Below, in pieces: positions 35,163 through 43,344 of a DNA stretch of 59,746 bases. The notes beneath the pieces were generated by a model. The model did not search any database, was not told the DNA's origin, and was given only the letters and a program-made list of their open reading frames with translations. The DNA comes from JAJZMY01 sp964604635. GTDB taxonomy: Archaea; Micrarchaeota; Micrarchaeia; Micrarchaeales; Micrarchaeaceae. The stretch lies in assembly GCA_964604635.1 (NCBI GenBank), contig CAZRZO010000004.1:1-59746 (forward strand), in the 5' to 3' direction. The translations under genes and the position numbers were made by a program. Each line of letters starts with the position of its first letter. The stretch's first letter is position 1.

Positions 35163-36782
35163 ATGAAAGATAAATTTGTTAATGAATATACATATAAAAA
35201 ATTTCTAGATTTAAATAAAGAAGAAGAATTTGATTTTTTATTTAATCAAGCAATTGAACAAACAAAAAGATTATTTGGGTCTGAATATCCAATATATATT
35301 GATGGTAAAGAAATTTATTTAGAAAATAAATTAAAAGAAACTTCACCAATTGATCATAATATTATTATTGGATATTTCTCAAAAGCAACAAGAGAAAATG
35401 CAAAGCAAGCAATAACAGCAGCAAAAAAAGCATTTGAGATCTGGTCAAATATTAATTATAAAAAAAGAATTGAAATATTTAAAAAAATTGCAGAGGCTTT
35501 TTCAAAACAAAAATTTGAACTTGCAGCAATATTATCTTTTGAAAATGCAAAATCAAGATATGAATCAATTGGAGAAGTTGATGAAGCAATTGATTTTATT
35601 AATTATTATATTAATGAAATTACTTTAAATAAGGGATTTGCTAGAAAAACTTCTTCAGAAGCAGCAAAGAAAATAGTAGAACTAAATTTTCAAGGAGCAC
35701 CAGCAGAAGCTGAAAATGTTTCAATTTTATTAAAACCTTATGGTGTATTTGGAGTAATTTCACCATTCAACTTTCCATTATCTATTTCAATTGGAATGAG
35801 TGTTGGTGCATTAATTACTGGAAATACAGTTGTTTTTAAACCATCAACAGACAATAGAACTTTATTAATATCAGTAAAAATTTATAAAATATTTAAAGAA
35901 AATGGAATTCCAGATGGTGTTTTTAATGTTATTAGTGGACCTGGTTCAGAAATTGGAGAAGAGTTTATTGAAAATAATGATATAAATGGTATTGCATTTA
36001 CTGGTTCACGATCTGTTGGACTAAATATGATAAAAAAAGTCTATGATGAAGAAAAACAAAAAGTATTTGTTGTTGAAATGGGCGGAAAAAACCCAGCAAT
36101 AGTATCAAAACATGCTAATTTAGATAAAGCAATTAATGGTGTTGCAACAGCTGCATTTGGTTTTGTTGGACAAAAATGTAGTGCATTATCAAGGCTCTAT
36201 GTTCATGAATCAATAAAAGAATTATTTGTTAGTAAATTAATAGATAAATTAAGATTAATGAAAATAGGAAATCCTCTAGAAAAAAATATTTTTATTGGTG
36301 CATTGATAAGTGAAAAAGCATATAATAAATTTATTGAAATTATTAAAAAAGCAAAGCAAACAGGCCGTATATTATATGGTGGAAATACAATTAAAATAGG
36401 ATTAGATGGATTTTATGTTGAACCAACATTAATAGAAGTTTTACATGATAATGAATTAATTCATAATGAATTATTTTTACCTATTTTAACAATAGAAGCT
36501 TTTAAAGAATTTGATGATGCAATAAGACTTGCAAATGATACTGAATATGGATTAACCTCTGGTTTATATTCTCAAAATAAAACAGAAATAAAACAGTTTT
36601 CAAATGAAATAAAATCAGGTGTTGTTTATATTAATAGGAGAATTAGTGCAACAACAGGAGCAGTTGTTGGTTTACACACATTTGTTGGATGGAAAAATAG
36701 TGGATTAACTGGAAAAGGTAGTGGTAGTAAATACTATTTACAGCAATTTATGAAAGAGCAAAGTATTTCAATAACAAAATAA
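35163..36782 (+). CDS. 1-pyrroline-5-carboxylate (glutamate semialdehyde) dehydrogenase
   Basis: A 539-residue aldehyde dehydrogenase. The NAD region has FNFPLSISIG and FTGSRSVG, the general base lies in VEMGGKNPA, and the nucleophile Cys in VGQKCSALSR. The C-terminal YINRRISATTGAVVG and GWKNSGLTGKGSG are typical of P5C dehydrogenases rather than other ALDHs. It oxidises glutamate semialdehyde to glutamate in proline/arginine breakdown. An amino-acid permease and a malic enzyme in the window fit amino-acid catabolism. DUF192 follows after 18 nt. Confidence 0.87.
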   Translation: MKDKFVNEYTYKKFLDLNKEEEFDFLFNQAIEQTKRLFGSEYPIYIDGKEIYLENKLKETSPIDHNIIIGYFSKATRENAKQAITAAKKAFEIWSNINYKKRIEIFKKIAEAFSKQKFELAAILSFENAKSRYESIGEVDEAIDFINYYINEITLNKGFARKTSSEAAKKIVELNFQGAPAEAENVSILLKPYGVFGVISPFNFPLSISIGMSVGALITGNTVVFKPSTDNRTLLISVKIYKIFKENGIPDGVFNVISGPGSEIGEEFIENNDINGIAFTGSRSVGLNMIKKVYDEEKQKVFVVEMGGKNPAIVSKHANLDKAINGVATAAFGFVGQKCSALSRLYVHESIKELFVSKLIDKLRLMKIGNPLEKNIFIGALISEKAYNKFIEIIKKAKQTGRILYGGNTIKIGLDGFYVEPTLIEVLHDNELIHNELFLPILTIEAFKEFDDAIRLANDTEYGLTSGLYSQNKTEIKQFSNEIKSGVVYINRRISATTGAVVGLHTFVGWKNSGLTGKGSGSKYYLQQFMKEQSISITK

Positions 36783-36800
36783 TTTAATAAAACGAAGTTT

Positions 36801-37214
36801 ATGCTAACATATATTTTAAAATTTATTTATAAACACCAGCATTATGAAACAATAAAATTACATATAAATAATAAAATATTAAATGCAATTATTGCAGATA
36901 CTTTTTCAAAAACAATGATTGGTTTAATGTTTAGACATAATCTGCAAAAAAATAATTGTATGTTATTTATATTTAAAGATAATGCAATTCATGATATTTG
37001 GATGAAAAATATGAATTTTAGTATTGATATTATTTGGCTTGCTAAAAACAAAAAAATAATCAATTATATTGAAGATATAAAACCATGTAAAAAAGTATTT
37101 TGTAAAATTTATAAAGCTAATAAACCATCAAAATATCTTATTGAATTAAATTCAAATTACATACAAAAAAATAAAATAAGTAAAAAATCAATTATAAAAT
37201 TTAAATTATCTTAA
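36801..37214 (+). CDS. DUF192 protein
   Basis: A 137-residue protein with the DUF192 core: a GLMFRHNL loop (GLM.R..L), MLFIFKDNAIHDIWMKNM (F.......WMKNT) and SIDIIWLAKNKKI. Family members form a small beta-barrel, often secreted or membrane-linked; function is unknown. There is no clear signal peptide, although the first ~12 residues are moderately hydrophobic. The stop overlaps the end of the convergent NTP-transferase gene by 4 nt. Confidence 0.85.
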   Translation: MLTYILKFIYKHQHYETIKLHINNKILNAIIADTFSKTMIGLMFRHNLQKNNCMLFIFKDNAIHDIWMKNMNFSIDIIWLAKNKKIINYIEDIKPCKKVFCKIYKANKPSKYLIELNSNYIQKNKISKKSIIKFKLS

Positions 37215-37888
37215 TAATATACTAAATTATTTTTTAGATCCAAAGAACCTTCATCCATATCTTTAATTGAATCAATTGATCTCCAATAAATATTAGTAAA
37301 TTTTATACTATTTATTCTATCTTTTTTTGCTTGTTCTTGAAATAAATCTTCAATACTACCTTTTACTGGAATGTATTTAAATATTTTATTTGACATTAAA
37401 TAAATACCAGCATTTAACCAGTAACCTTTTAAAAGAGGTTTTTCCTTAAATTCACTTACTCTTGAACCTTTTGTTTTTATAACACCATATGGACTTTTTA
37501 AAGGAACCAGAGCCATTGAAACTAAATCATTTTTTAATAGAACTAATTTTGAGCAATCTAAATTTGTTATAATATCTCCATTTATAACCATAAATTGTTT
37601 TTCATCTTTTAATAAATCAAAAGCATTTTTTATTGCGCCTCCTGTTCCTAATGGTTCTTTTTCAATAACATATTTTATATTATATTTTTTCCCAGCAAAA
37701 TAATCAATTAATTTATGTTTTAAATAACCTAATCCAATTATAAATGAATCAATATCATATTGTTTAAGCCATTGAATTTGCCATTCAATAATTGGTTTTT
37801 TGTTAAGTTTTATTAGGGGTTTTGGTATTTTATTTGTTAATGGCCTTAATCTCTTTCCATATCCTCCAGCTAGTATAAGTACTTTCAT
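37211..37888 (-). CDS. Sugar-1-phosphate nucleotidyltransferase
   Basis: I start at ATG 37888, just after the malic enzyme stop, giving 225 residues. An in-frame ATG at 37909 would overlap the malic enzyme. The N-terminus KVLILAGGYGKRLRPLT...PKPLI is the nucleotide-binding signature of NDP-sugar pyrophosphorylases; later FMVINGDIITNLD holds the metal Asp and EKPLLKGYWLNAGIYLM the sugar site. It makes a GDP-, dTDP- or UDP-sugar donor for cell-surface glycans, consistent with the GT2 and GT4 enzymes. Confidence 0.87.
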   Translation of the reverse strand: MKVLILAGGYGKRLRPLTNKIPKPLIKLNKKPIIEWQIQWLKQYDIDSFIIGLGYLKHKLIDYFAGKKYNIKYVIEKEPLGTGGAIKNAFDLLKDEKQFMVINGDIITNLDCSKLVLLKNDLVSMALVPLKSPYGVIKTKGSRVSEFKEKPLLKGYWLNAGIYLMSNKIFKYIPVKGSIEDLFQEQAKKDRINSIKFTNIYWRSIDSIKDMDEGSLDLKNNLVYY

Positions 37889-37892
37889 AGTA

Positions 37893-39158
37893 TTACAAAC
37901 ATTTTTCAAGTTTATTATATTTTTTAAATAATTCTTTCATTTCTTTTATATTTTGTTTTTCATTATTTTTTTGTGTTGTTGCTTTTGTTTTTACTGCTTG
38001 TTTTGCAACTTCATTAGCAACTGCAATTGTTATTTTCATTGTTGAAGTTTCATCTTTAAATTTTGGTATTATATTTTCTGAATTTATTTCACTATCTTTA
38101 ATTATCATTGCAAGTGCATTACTTGCTCCAATAAGCATTTCATTAGTTATTGTATTTGCATGTATATTGAGAATTCCACGTAATACTCCTGCAAATGCAA
38201 TAAAATTATTTATTTGATTTGGAAAATCACTTCTTCCAGTTGCTACAACTAATGCACCTGCTTTTTTTGCTTCATAATAATCTATTTCAGGTATTGGATT
38301 TGAAAGTGCAAATACAATTGATTTATCAGCCATTTCTCCTATAAGTTCTTTAGAAAATACATTTTTTGCTGATGCACCAATTAATACATCAGCATTTTTA
38401 TTAGCATCCATTAATGTTCCTTTTTTCATTTCTTTATTCGTTTTTTGAGAAATATATTCTTTAAATTCATTCATATTTTGCTTTCTTTTATTGTATATAA
38501 TACCACTTGTATCACACATAATAATATTTTTAAACCCAGAATTAATTAATAATTTACTAATTCCAATTCCAGCAGCACCAGTTCCATTAATTACAATATT
38601 TATTTTATTAATATCTTTTTTAACAACTTTTAATGCATTTATTAATGCTGCTCTTACTACAATTGCTGTCCCATCACTATCATCATAAAAAACAGGAATT
38701 TTAAGTTGTTGTCTTAATTTATTAACAATTCTTAAAGACATAGGCATTTTAATATCTTCAATATTTATTGCTCCAAAAGAAGGTTCTATTGCTTTAACAA
38801 AGCTTATTATTTCTTGTTCTGTTTGTAAATTTACTGCTAATGGAACTGCATCAATTGCTCCGAATTTTTTCATTAATATTGCTTTTCCTTCCATTACAGG
38901 CATTCCTGCTTCTGGCCCAATATCTCCTAAACCAAGTATTCTTGATCCATTTGTTATTATTGCAATCATATTCCCTCTATTTGTATATTGATAAGATAAT
39001 TTCTTATTTTTTGCAATTTCAAGACAAGGATAAGCAACACCTGGTGTATAATAAATTTTTAGATCATCATAATTAAGCTTCATTTTTCCAATTATTTGAA
39101 TTTTTCCTTTATATTTTTCGTGTTTTATTAAGGAAATTTTTCTTTCTTTTTCATTCAT
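37893..39158 (-). CDS. Malic enzyme (MaeB-like, NAD(P)-dependent)
   Basis: A 421-residue protein with an N-terminal malic domain (YYTPGVAYPCLEIA, GDIGPEAGMPVMEGKA with catalytic Lys) and NAD(P)-binding domain (INGTGAAGIGISKLL). VFALSNPIPEIDYYEA and ATGRSDFPNQINNF close the active site. It converts malate to pyruvate and CO2 with NAD(P)H. It lacks the phosphotransacetylase domain of long MaeB, as in other archaeal short forms. Its C-terminus adjoins the nucleotidyltransferase. Confidence 0.92.
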   Translation of the reverse strand: MNEKERKISLIKHEKYKGKIQIIGKMKLNYDDLKIYYTPGVAYPCLEIAKNKKLSYQYTNRGNMIAIITNGSRILGLGDIGPEAGMPVMEGKAILMKKFGAIDAVPLAVNLQTEQEIISFVKAIEPSFGAINIEDIKMPMSLRIVNKLRQQLKIPVFYDDSDGTAIVVRAALINALKVVKKDINKINIVINGTGAAGIGISKLLINSGFKNIIMCDTSGIIYNKRKQNMNEFKEYISQKTNKEMKKGTLMDANKNADVLIGASAKNVFSKELIGEMADKSIVFALSNPIPEIDYYEAKKAGALVVATGRSDFPNQINNFIAFAGVLRGILNIHANTITNEMLIGASNALAMIIKDSEINSENIIPKFKDETSTMKITIAVANEVAKQAVKTKATTQKNNEKQNIKEMKELFKKYNKLEKCL

Positions 39159-39166
39159 TTATATCA

Positions 39167-39319
39167 TTATTTTTTATTATTACTTATAATTAATCCTGAT
39201 TTGCAATTTATACATTGTCCTGTTTCTTTATTATAATGTAAATTACAAACAGGCTGTTTACATTTATTACAAAAACTTGAACATACTTTTGAACAAATAT
39301 AACATAATTTTATTAACAT
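39167..39319 (-). CDS. Cys-rich miniprotein (zinc-finger-like)
   Basis: A 50-residue ORF. The cysteine array CYICSKVCSSFCNKC, then PVCNLHYN and GQCINC, gives eight Cys and one His, enough for two zinc sites in a cross-brace pattern like small AN1/HIT-type fingers. Its ATG overlaps the primase stop (TGATG), with GGTGGAT just upstream, so it is translationally coupled to the primase gene. A partner function with primase is conceivable. Unrecognised otherwise. Confidence 0.7.
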   Translation of the reverse strand: MLIKLCYICSKVCSSFCNKCKQPVCNLHYNKETGQCINCKSGLIISNNKK

Positions 39320-40269
39320 CAATCCACCAAATCATCTAAATTTAAAATACCTTCTAATAATTCTTTTGCATTTTCAAAAGATAATGGCTTTAAATTCTTA
39401 CTCTTAGCATATTTACATTGATATAATATATAAGTATTATTTATTTTTGTATTACTCTCTAATTGTTTGCATTTTTCAATATATTGTGAAATTATTTCAA
39501 ATGCTTTTTGTTCATCAAAATTCTTAATATTTACAAAATAAGGTGCAAAAATTAAATTTACACTCCTATGTCTTGCATCAGAAATCGGAGTATTAATTAG
39601 TTTTTCAATCCATAAGTATTGTTGCAAAGTTTTAGTATCATATTGTATTACTTCTGTTTTAATATTTTTTTTAATATCTTTTGCTTTTTCAAAAGCTTGT
39701 TTAGATATTTTTGATGAAGGAATTGGTAAATTTTTTTTAATTGCTTGTTTTATTAATTCAATAAAAAAACTTAAGAAATCATATTTATTTAAATAAACAA
39801 AACCATTGTTTAATTTTAAATTTGCTAAATCTAATTTATTTGATTTGTTATTAATTAATAGATCAGAAAAAGATAAACAAAATAAATTTTCATTATTAAT
39901 ATTGTTTTGCTTGATATTAGGTTTTAATTGTTTTACAATATGAATTAAATTATTATTATCTTCAACTTGCATTGCTTTAATACATCTTTCTGCTTCTGCA
40001 TTTACATAATTATTTAAAAAATAATAATCTTTTAATGCACTTACAATAATTCTTGCAAAAACATAACTAATTACAAACTCTAGTTTTAATTCACCAAAAG
40101 ATAAATATTCATAGGAAATTTCTTTATTTTCTAGTGCTTCACTTACTCTTGCTTTTCCAATGTCTAAATATTTTGTATTATTTAAATTTATTTTTTGTTC
40201 TGAAATTATTTGTTTTGCTTCATTTGAAAAAGGATATTTATATGCAAAATCTAATTCAATATTATCTAT
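39319..40269 (-). CDS. priL: DNA primase large subunit with PriX-like C-terminal half; ATA start
   Basis: Read from ATA 40267-40269 the protein has 316 residues. The N-terminal half has the PriL signature: LDFAYKYPFSNEAKQII, GKARVSEALENKE, YEYLSFGELKLE, FARIIVSAL and NNYVNAEAERCIKAM. The C-terminal part has PISDARHRSVNLIFAPYFVN and AFEIISQYIEKCKQL, the pattern of the PriX protein of Sulfolobales rather than the usual Fe-S C-terminus. Primase large subunits help the small subunit start RNA primers. The first ATG (39972) is 99 codons inside the conserved region. GGTGAT lies three bases before ATA. Confidence 0.82.
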   Translation of the reverse strand: MDNIELDFAYKYPFSNEAKQIISEQKINLNNTKYLDIGKARVSEALENKEISYEYLSFGELKLEFVISYVFARIIVSALKDYYFLNNYVNAEAERCIKAMQVEDNNNLIHIVKQLKPNIKQNNINNENLFCLSFSDLLINNKSNKLDLANLKLNNGFVYLNKYDFLSFFIELIKQAIKKNLPIPSSKISKQAFEKAKDIKKNIKTEVIQYDTKTLQQYLWIEKLINTPISDARHRSVNLIFAPYFVNIKNFDEQKAFEIISQYIEKCKQLESNTKINNTYILYQCKYAKSKNLKPLSFENAKELLEGILNLDDLVD

Positions 40270-40272
40270 TAA

Positions 40273-40278
40273 ATCACC
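40273..40278 (-). promoter_or_regulatory. Shine-Dalgarno GGTGAT placing the primase start at ATA 40269
   Basis: GGTGAT, TTA, ATA. Upstream in frame a TAA occurs at 40285-40287, so the start must lie between it and the conserved N-terminus, where no ATG, GTG or TTG exists. ATA is the only codon at the right spacing. Confidence 0.8.
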
Positions 40279-40314
40279 TTTGTTTTAAAGAATTATTAAT
40301 ATTTATTTAATAAT

Positions 40315-40782
40315 TTAATTTACTTTCAATAAAACATGTGCTTGATTACTATGTGGAAATCCTGATAAAATATTAGTATAATTTACATTTACATAACCAT
40401 CAAACATTGAACTTATTGGTTTTGTAAATAAATCAGAATTTGAATAACAATTAACTGAAAATGAATAATTATCACCTATTGATAAAATAACATTTGGTGT
40501 AATACTATTAGAAAAATCAGATGAATTAGTATTACAATTAATTGAAGTAATATTTATTACTGAATTAGTGTATTGCTCTAAATTAACATTAAGTGTTCCA
40601 TTTGTATATAATATTGCACTTTCACAATTTAATCCGTTTTCAAACACACAAAAAGTTTTAGAAAATGCAGAAGGATTAAAAACACCTAACATATCTAATG
40701 CAGCTAATACAACTACAATTATAAGGATTGCCCAACCATATGTCATTAAATATTCCATTGCACTTTGGGATCTTGATTTCAT
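40315..40782 (-). CDS. Type IV pilin-like protein with class III signal peptide
   Basis: A 155-residue protein with N-terminus KSRSQSAMEYLMTYGWAI. This is a class III signal: a basic stretch, cleavage expected before QSAMEY, then one hydrophobic helix (about 17-33). The rest (35-155) is a Ser/Asn/Thr-rich beta domain with three Cys in the first third. Such proteins form pili or surface fibres in archaea. Its ATG overlaps the aIF1A stop by 4 nt, so a surface protein is coupled to a translation factor, which is unusual. Confidence 0.82.
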   Translation of the reverse strand: MKSRSQSAMEYLMTYGWAILIIVVVLAALDMLGVFNPSAFSKTFCVFENGLNCESAILYTNGTLNVNLEQYTNSVINITSINCNTNSSDFSNSITPNVILSIGDNYSFSVNCYSNSDLFTKPISSMFDGYVNVNYTNILSGFPHSNQAHVLLKVN

Positions 40783-41114
40783 ACAATCAGATTTTTTGTA
40801 TCTTTTAATTTATTTATTTCAAAAAATGTATATCTATATACGATATTTCCTCTTTCATTGCTTTGAACAATCCAAGGTTCTATTAATACAACATCATTTA
40901 ATTTAATTAAAAATCTTCTTTTGAATCTCCCAGGAACACCACAAAGTCTTTCATTATTATCACTACAAGTAATTGTAAATTTAGTTGCACCTAATAATTT
41001 TACAACTCGCCCCATTATTTCAGTTTTTCTTGGTAATCTTAATCTTTGAAATTGATCTTCTGGATTAATTCTTTTCTTTCTATTATAATTTTTTTTCCTG
41101 TTTTTTCTATAAAT
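40779..41114 (-). CDS. eif1a: Translation initiation factor aIF1A, with an ATT start
   Basis: The frame continues upstream of the ATG at 41015 to a stop at 41121-41130. From ATT 41112-41114 the product has 111 residues with the typical basic N-terminus (RKNRKKNYNRKKR) and the conserved QFQRLRLPRK before the OB fold (GRVVKLLGATKF...RLCGVPGRFKRR...VVLIEPW). Starting at ATG 41015 would delete the conserved N-terminal tail. GGCGAG and four bases precede ATT, as with ScpA (GGCGAC, four bases, ATG). An alternative is a frameshift in an A8 run from an out-of-frame ATG. Same operon as aIF2-beta. Confidence 0.8.
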   Translation of the reverse strand: MYRKNRKKNYNRKKRINPEDQFQRLRLPRKTEIMGRVVKLLGATKFTITCSDNNERLCGVPGRFKRRFLIKLNDVVLIEPWIVQSNERGNIVYRYTFFEINKLKDTKNLIV

Positions 41115-41118
41115 AAAT

Positions 41119-41124
41119 CTCGCC
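41119..41124 (-). promoter_or_regulatory. Shine-Dalgarno-like GGCGAG before the ATT start of aIF1A
   Basis: GGCGAG, ATTT, ATT. The same layout GGCGAC, ATTT, ATG starts ScpA (53143). No in-frame canonical start exists upstream after the stop. Confidence 0.6.
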
Positions 41125-41141
41125 TTTTAATCATTTTTTTA

Positions 41142-41558
41142 TTAGTAATATTTTACACCATATCTTGCTCCACATGCTTCACACACAAAATTATACATAC
41201 CACCACCAATTACATCTAAGTGTGAATCTGGTTTATTACATTCTTTACAAATAACATATATTTTAAAATATTTTTCAATTCTCTTATCTAAATCAATTGT
41301 TGTAAATTTTGCATTAATAATAAGTCTTTGATCTTCAACATTAACTGGAATTCCAAGTTCTTTACTTAAAAATCTAGCAATATCTTCTATTTTTCTTCTT
41401 GCTTTATCTGCAAAAACACCCATATTTCGTATTATTGTTTTATTTCCTTCAATTAATGTATCTGCTTTTGGTATTTTAAAATCAGAAACATCTACTGCTA
41501 AATTAGGTTTTTGAGCAAAAGCTCTATCTAATAATTCAAAATATTCATTATTTTCCAA
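41142..41558 (-). CDS. eif2b: Translation initiation factor aIF2 subunit beta, TTG start
   Basis: A 138-residue protein with the aIF2-beta core (GNKTIIRNMGVFADKARR, LSKELGIPVNVEDQRLIINAKF) and a C-terminal zinc ribbon: CKECNKPDSH and CEACGARYG. It belongs to the aIF2 heterotrimer that brings initiator tRNA to the ribosome. TTG at 41558 is the only suitable start in frame, preceded by GTGTATAAAC. It is the first of a run with aIF1A and the pilin gene. Confidence 0.93.
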   Translation of the reverse strand: MENNEYFELLDRAFAQKPNLAVDVSDFKIPKADTLIEGNKTIIRNMGVFADKARRKIEDIARFLSKELGIPVNVEDQRLIINAKFTTIDLDKRIEKYFKIYVICKECNKPDSHLDVIGGGMYNFVCEACGARYGVKYY

Positions 41559-41643
41559 GTTTATACACTTTTTTCTAAATATAATTTAAATATTAAAATA
41601 TAAATAAGTATGAATACAAATAATAATTAATTCTTTATTCTTT

Positions 41644-42702
41644 TTATTTAATAAATAGCAAAAAAACAATAAATAAATTTATTATTGCTAAAGGTAATAA
41701 ATAATTCCATCCTAATTTTATTATTTTATCTAGCCTCATACGAATCATTGTTGCTCTTATTAAAATTACTATAAATGTTAATATTAATACTTTTATCAAT
41801 AGCCAGGCAATAGGAGGTAAAAATGTTGGTCCTAACCAACCTCCTAAGAATAATATTGAAATCAATAATGTTCCAATGAATAACCTAGTATAATCAATGA
41901 ATAGTACAAGAGCATAATAAGGTGCACTTACATCATTTAACCAGCCAGCTATTAATTCACTATCAGCTTCTCTTAGATCAAATGGTTGTCTTTCTAGTTC
42001 TGCTAGTAATGTTATAAAAAAAACAATAAAACCAATAGGCATTAGAACTATGAACCAAAAAGAATGCTGGGCATTTACTATTGAAATAAAATTATATGAC
42101 TGTGCTAGTAATATTACTGGAATTATTGAAATTAGCATAGGAACTTCATAACTTATCATTAATACAATTGATCTCTGCGCACTAATTGATGCAAACTTGT
42201 TTCCACTTGTCCATGCAATTAAGAACATTAATAATGGACTAAAAGATAATAATACAAATACAACTAGAATTCCAATACTTGTGTTTAATCCAATAAAATT
42301 TTGTGAAAAAGGAATAAAAATAAGAATAAAAAAAAACAATGCAAATATTATTGGTATTAAATATTGAAATAATTTATCAGCATTATCTAAAATAATATTT
42401 TCTTTTGATAATAACTTTACTAGATCAGCAAAATTTTGAAGAAGTCCAAACTTACCAACATATGTTGGTCCATGTCTTGATTGAATCCTTGCCATTATTT
42501 TTCTTTCTCCCCACCCAACAAAATAAGTAAATAATGAAACAATTATTGATAATATAATTAAAAATAATATAATTGCAACAATAATTGAGATTAATGAAAT
42601 ATATTGATTTAAAAAATTAATATTAAGAAAAACAAGAGCATATTTTAAAATACTTAAAATAAAATAATAATAATATTTTATAATTGGTGAAAGAATATCC
42701 AT
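41644..42702 (-). CDS. nuoH: NADH-quinone oxidoreductase subunit H (NuoH-like)
   Basis: A 352-residue membrane protein with about eight helices. Conserved GWGERKIMARIQSRHGPTYVG, then SISAQRSIVLMISYEVPML and ERQPFDLREADSELIAGW are the quinone-site motifs of NuoH/ND1, with acidic residues retained. Hydrogenase and F420H2 dehydrogenase homologues share them. No other complex I subunit is in the window. It couples quinone chemistry to proton pumping only within the whole complex. Confidence 0.9.
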   Translation of the reverse strand: MDILSPIIKYYYYFILSILKYALVFLNINFLNQYISLISIIVAIILFLIILSIIVSLFTYFVGWGERKIMARIQSRHGPTYVGKFGLLQNFADLVKLLSKENIILDNADKLFQYLIPIIFALFFFILIFIPFSQNFIGLNTSIGILVVFVLLSFSPLLMFLIAWTSGNKFASISAQRSIVLMISYEVPMLISIIPVILLAQSYNFISIVNAQHSFWFIVLMPIGFIVFFITLLAELERQPFDLREADSELIAGWLNDVSAPYYALVLFIDYTRLFIGTLLISILFLGGWLGPTFLPPIAWLLIKVLILTFIVILIRATMIRMRLDKIIKLGWNYLLPLAIINLFIVFLLFIK

Positions 42703-42912
42703 TAATCTCAGCTAGATTGAATTATATATGTAAGATAATAAATTAGCAAACTATATAAATTTTTATATAACATAGTTTTAATATTTAATATATAATTAAA
42801 ATATAGATAATTTAATACTTATAATATTTAATATTTATTTAATATATTATTTCTATTAATTTTACTATTTTAAATCAAATTATTAAAGAATAAAATACAA
42901 TGGTGCTTAATA

Positions 42913-43068
42913 ATGGGAAAAATTCAAATTGCAGATGCAGAAATAGCAAAAATAATGATTTGCAAAAAATGTAAAGCAAGAAATAAACTAAAAAGCAAAA
43001 AATGCAGAAAATGTGGAAGTCCTTATTTAAGACCTAAAAATAAGAATGTTAAAACAAAAAAAGCGTAA
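42913..43068 (+). CDS. rpl40e: Large ribosomal subunit protein eL40
   Basis: A 51-residue protein with MGKIQIADAEIAKIMICKKC and a second CRKCG: the four-Cys zinc finger of archaeal L40e, followed by a Lys-rich tail. Length equals that of archaeal homologues. GGTGC lies before the ATG. Divergent from nuoH; the wHTH-like gene follows after 31 nt. Confidence 0.92.
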   Translation: MGKIQIADAEIAKIMICKKCKARNKLKSKKCRKCGSPYLRPKNKNVKTKKA

Positions 43069-43099
43069 ATAAAATTATAATTAGCAATATATTGATAAT

Positions 43100-43315
43100 A
43101 TGGAAAACAAAAATAAAATAGAGCAATTGATTATTGATACAATGAAAAAACTTAATGCAGTAAAAGAAGCAAATGCAAAAACAGTTAACGACCTTGCAAC
43201 AAAAGCAAATAGACCAAAAATGTTAATAATCAATAATTTAAGTATAATGACAAAGAAAAAGATTATTGGCAGAAAAATCATAAATAATTCTGCTTGTTAT
43301 TTTCTAATAAATTGA
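43100..43315 (+). CDS. Small winged-helix-like protein (possibly eS25-related)
   Basis: A 71-residue basic protein. The segment TVNDLATKANRPKMLIINNLSIMTKKKIIGRKIINNSACYFLI has the helix-turn-helix-wing layout seen in ribosomal eS25 and small DNA-binding proteins. It sits between eL40 and a DUF2666-like gene, so a ribosomal role is plausible, but the sequence is too short for certainty. Confidence 0.55.
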   Translation: MENKNKIEQLIIDTMKKLNAVKEANAKTVNDLATKANRPKMLIINNLSIMTKKKIIGRKIINNSACYFLIN

Positions 43316-43344
43316 ATTTTTAATTAAAAAAATATAATGATAAT

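Noticed and set aside
40568..40906. Plus-strand 112-codon ORF across pilin and aIF1A
   Set aside because: Antisense to two recognisable genes.
41060..41140. Frameshifted aIF1A starting at the ATG at 41132
   Set aside because: That ATG is out of frame and lacks a ribosome-binding site; a one-base error in the A8 run could join it, so it is kept as an alternative and not as the main call.
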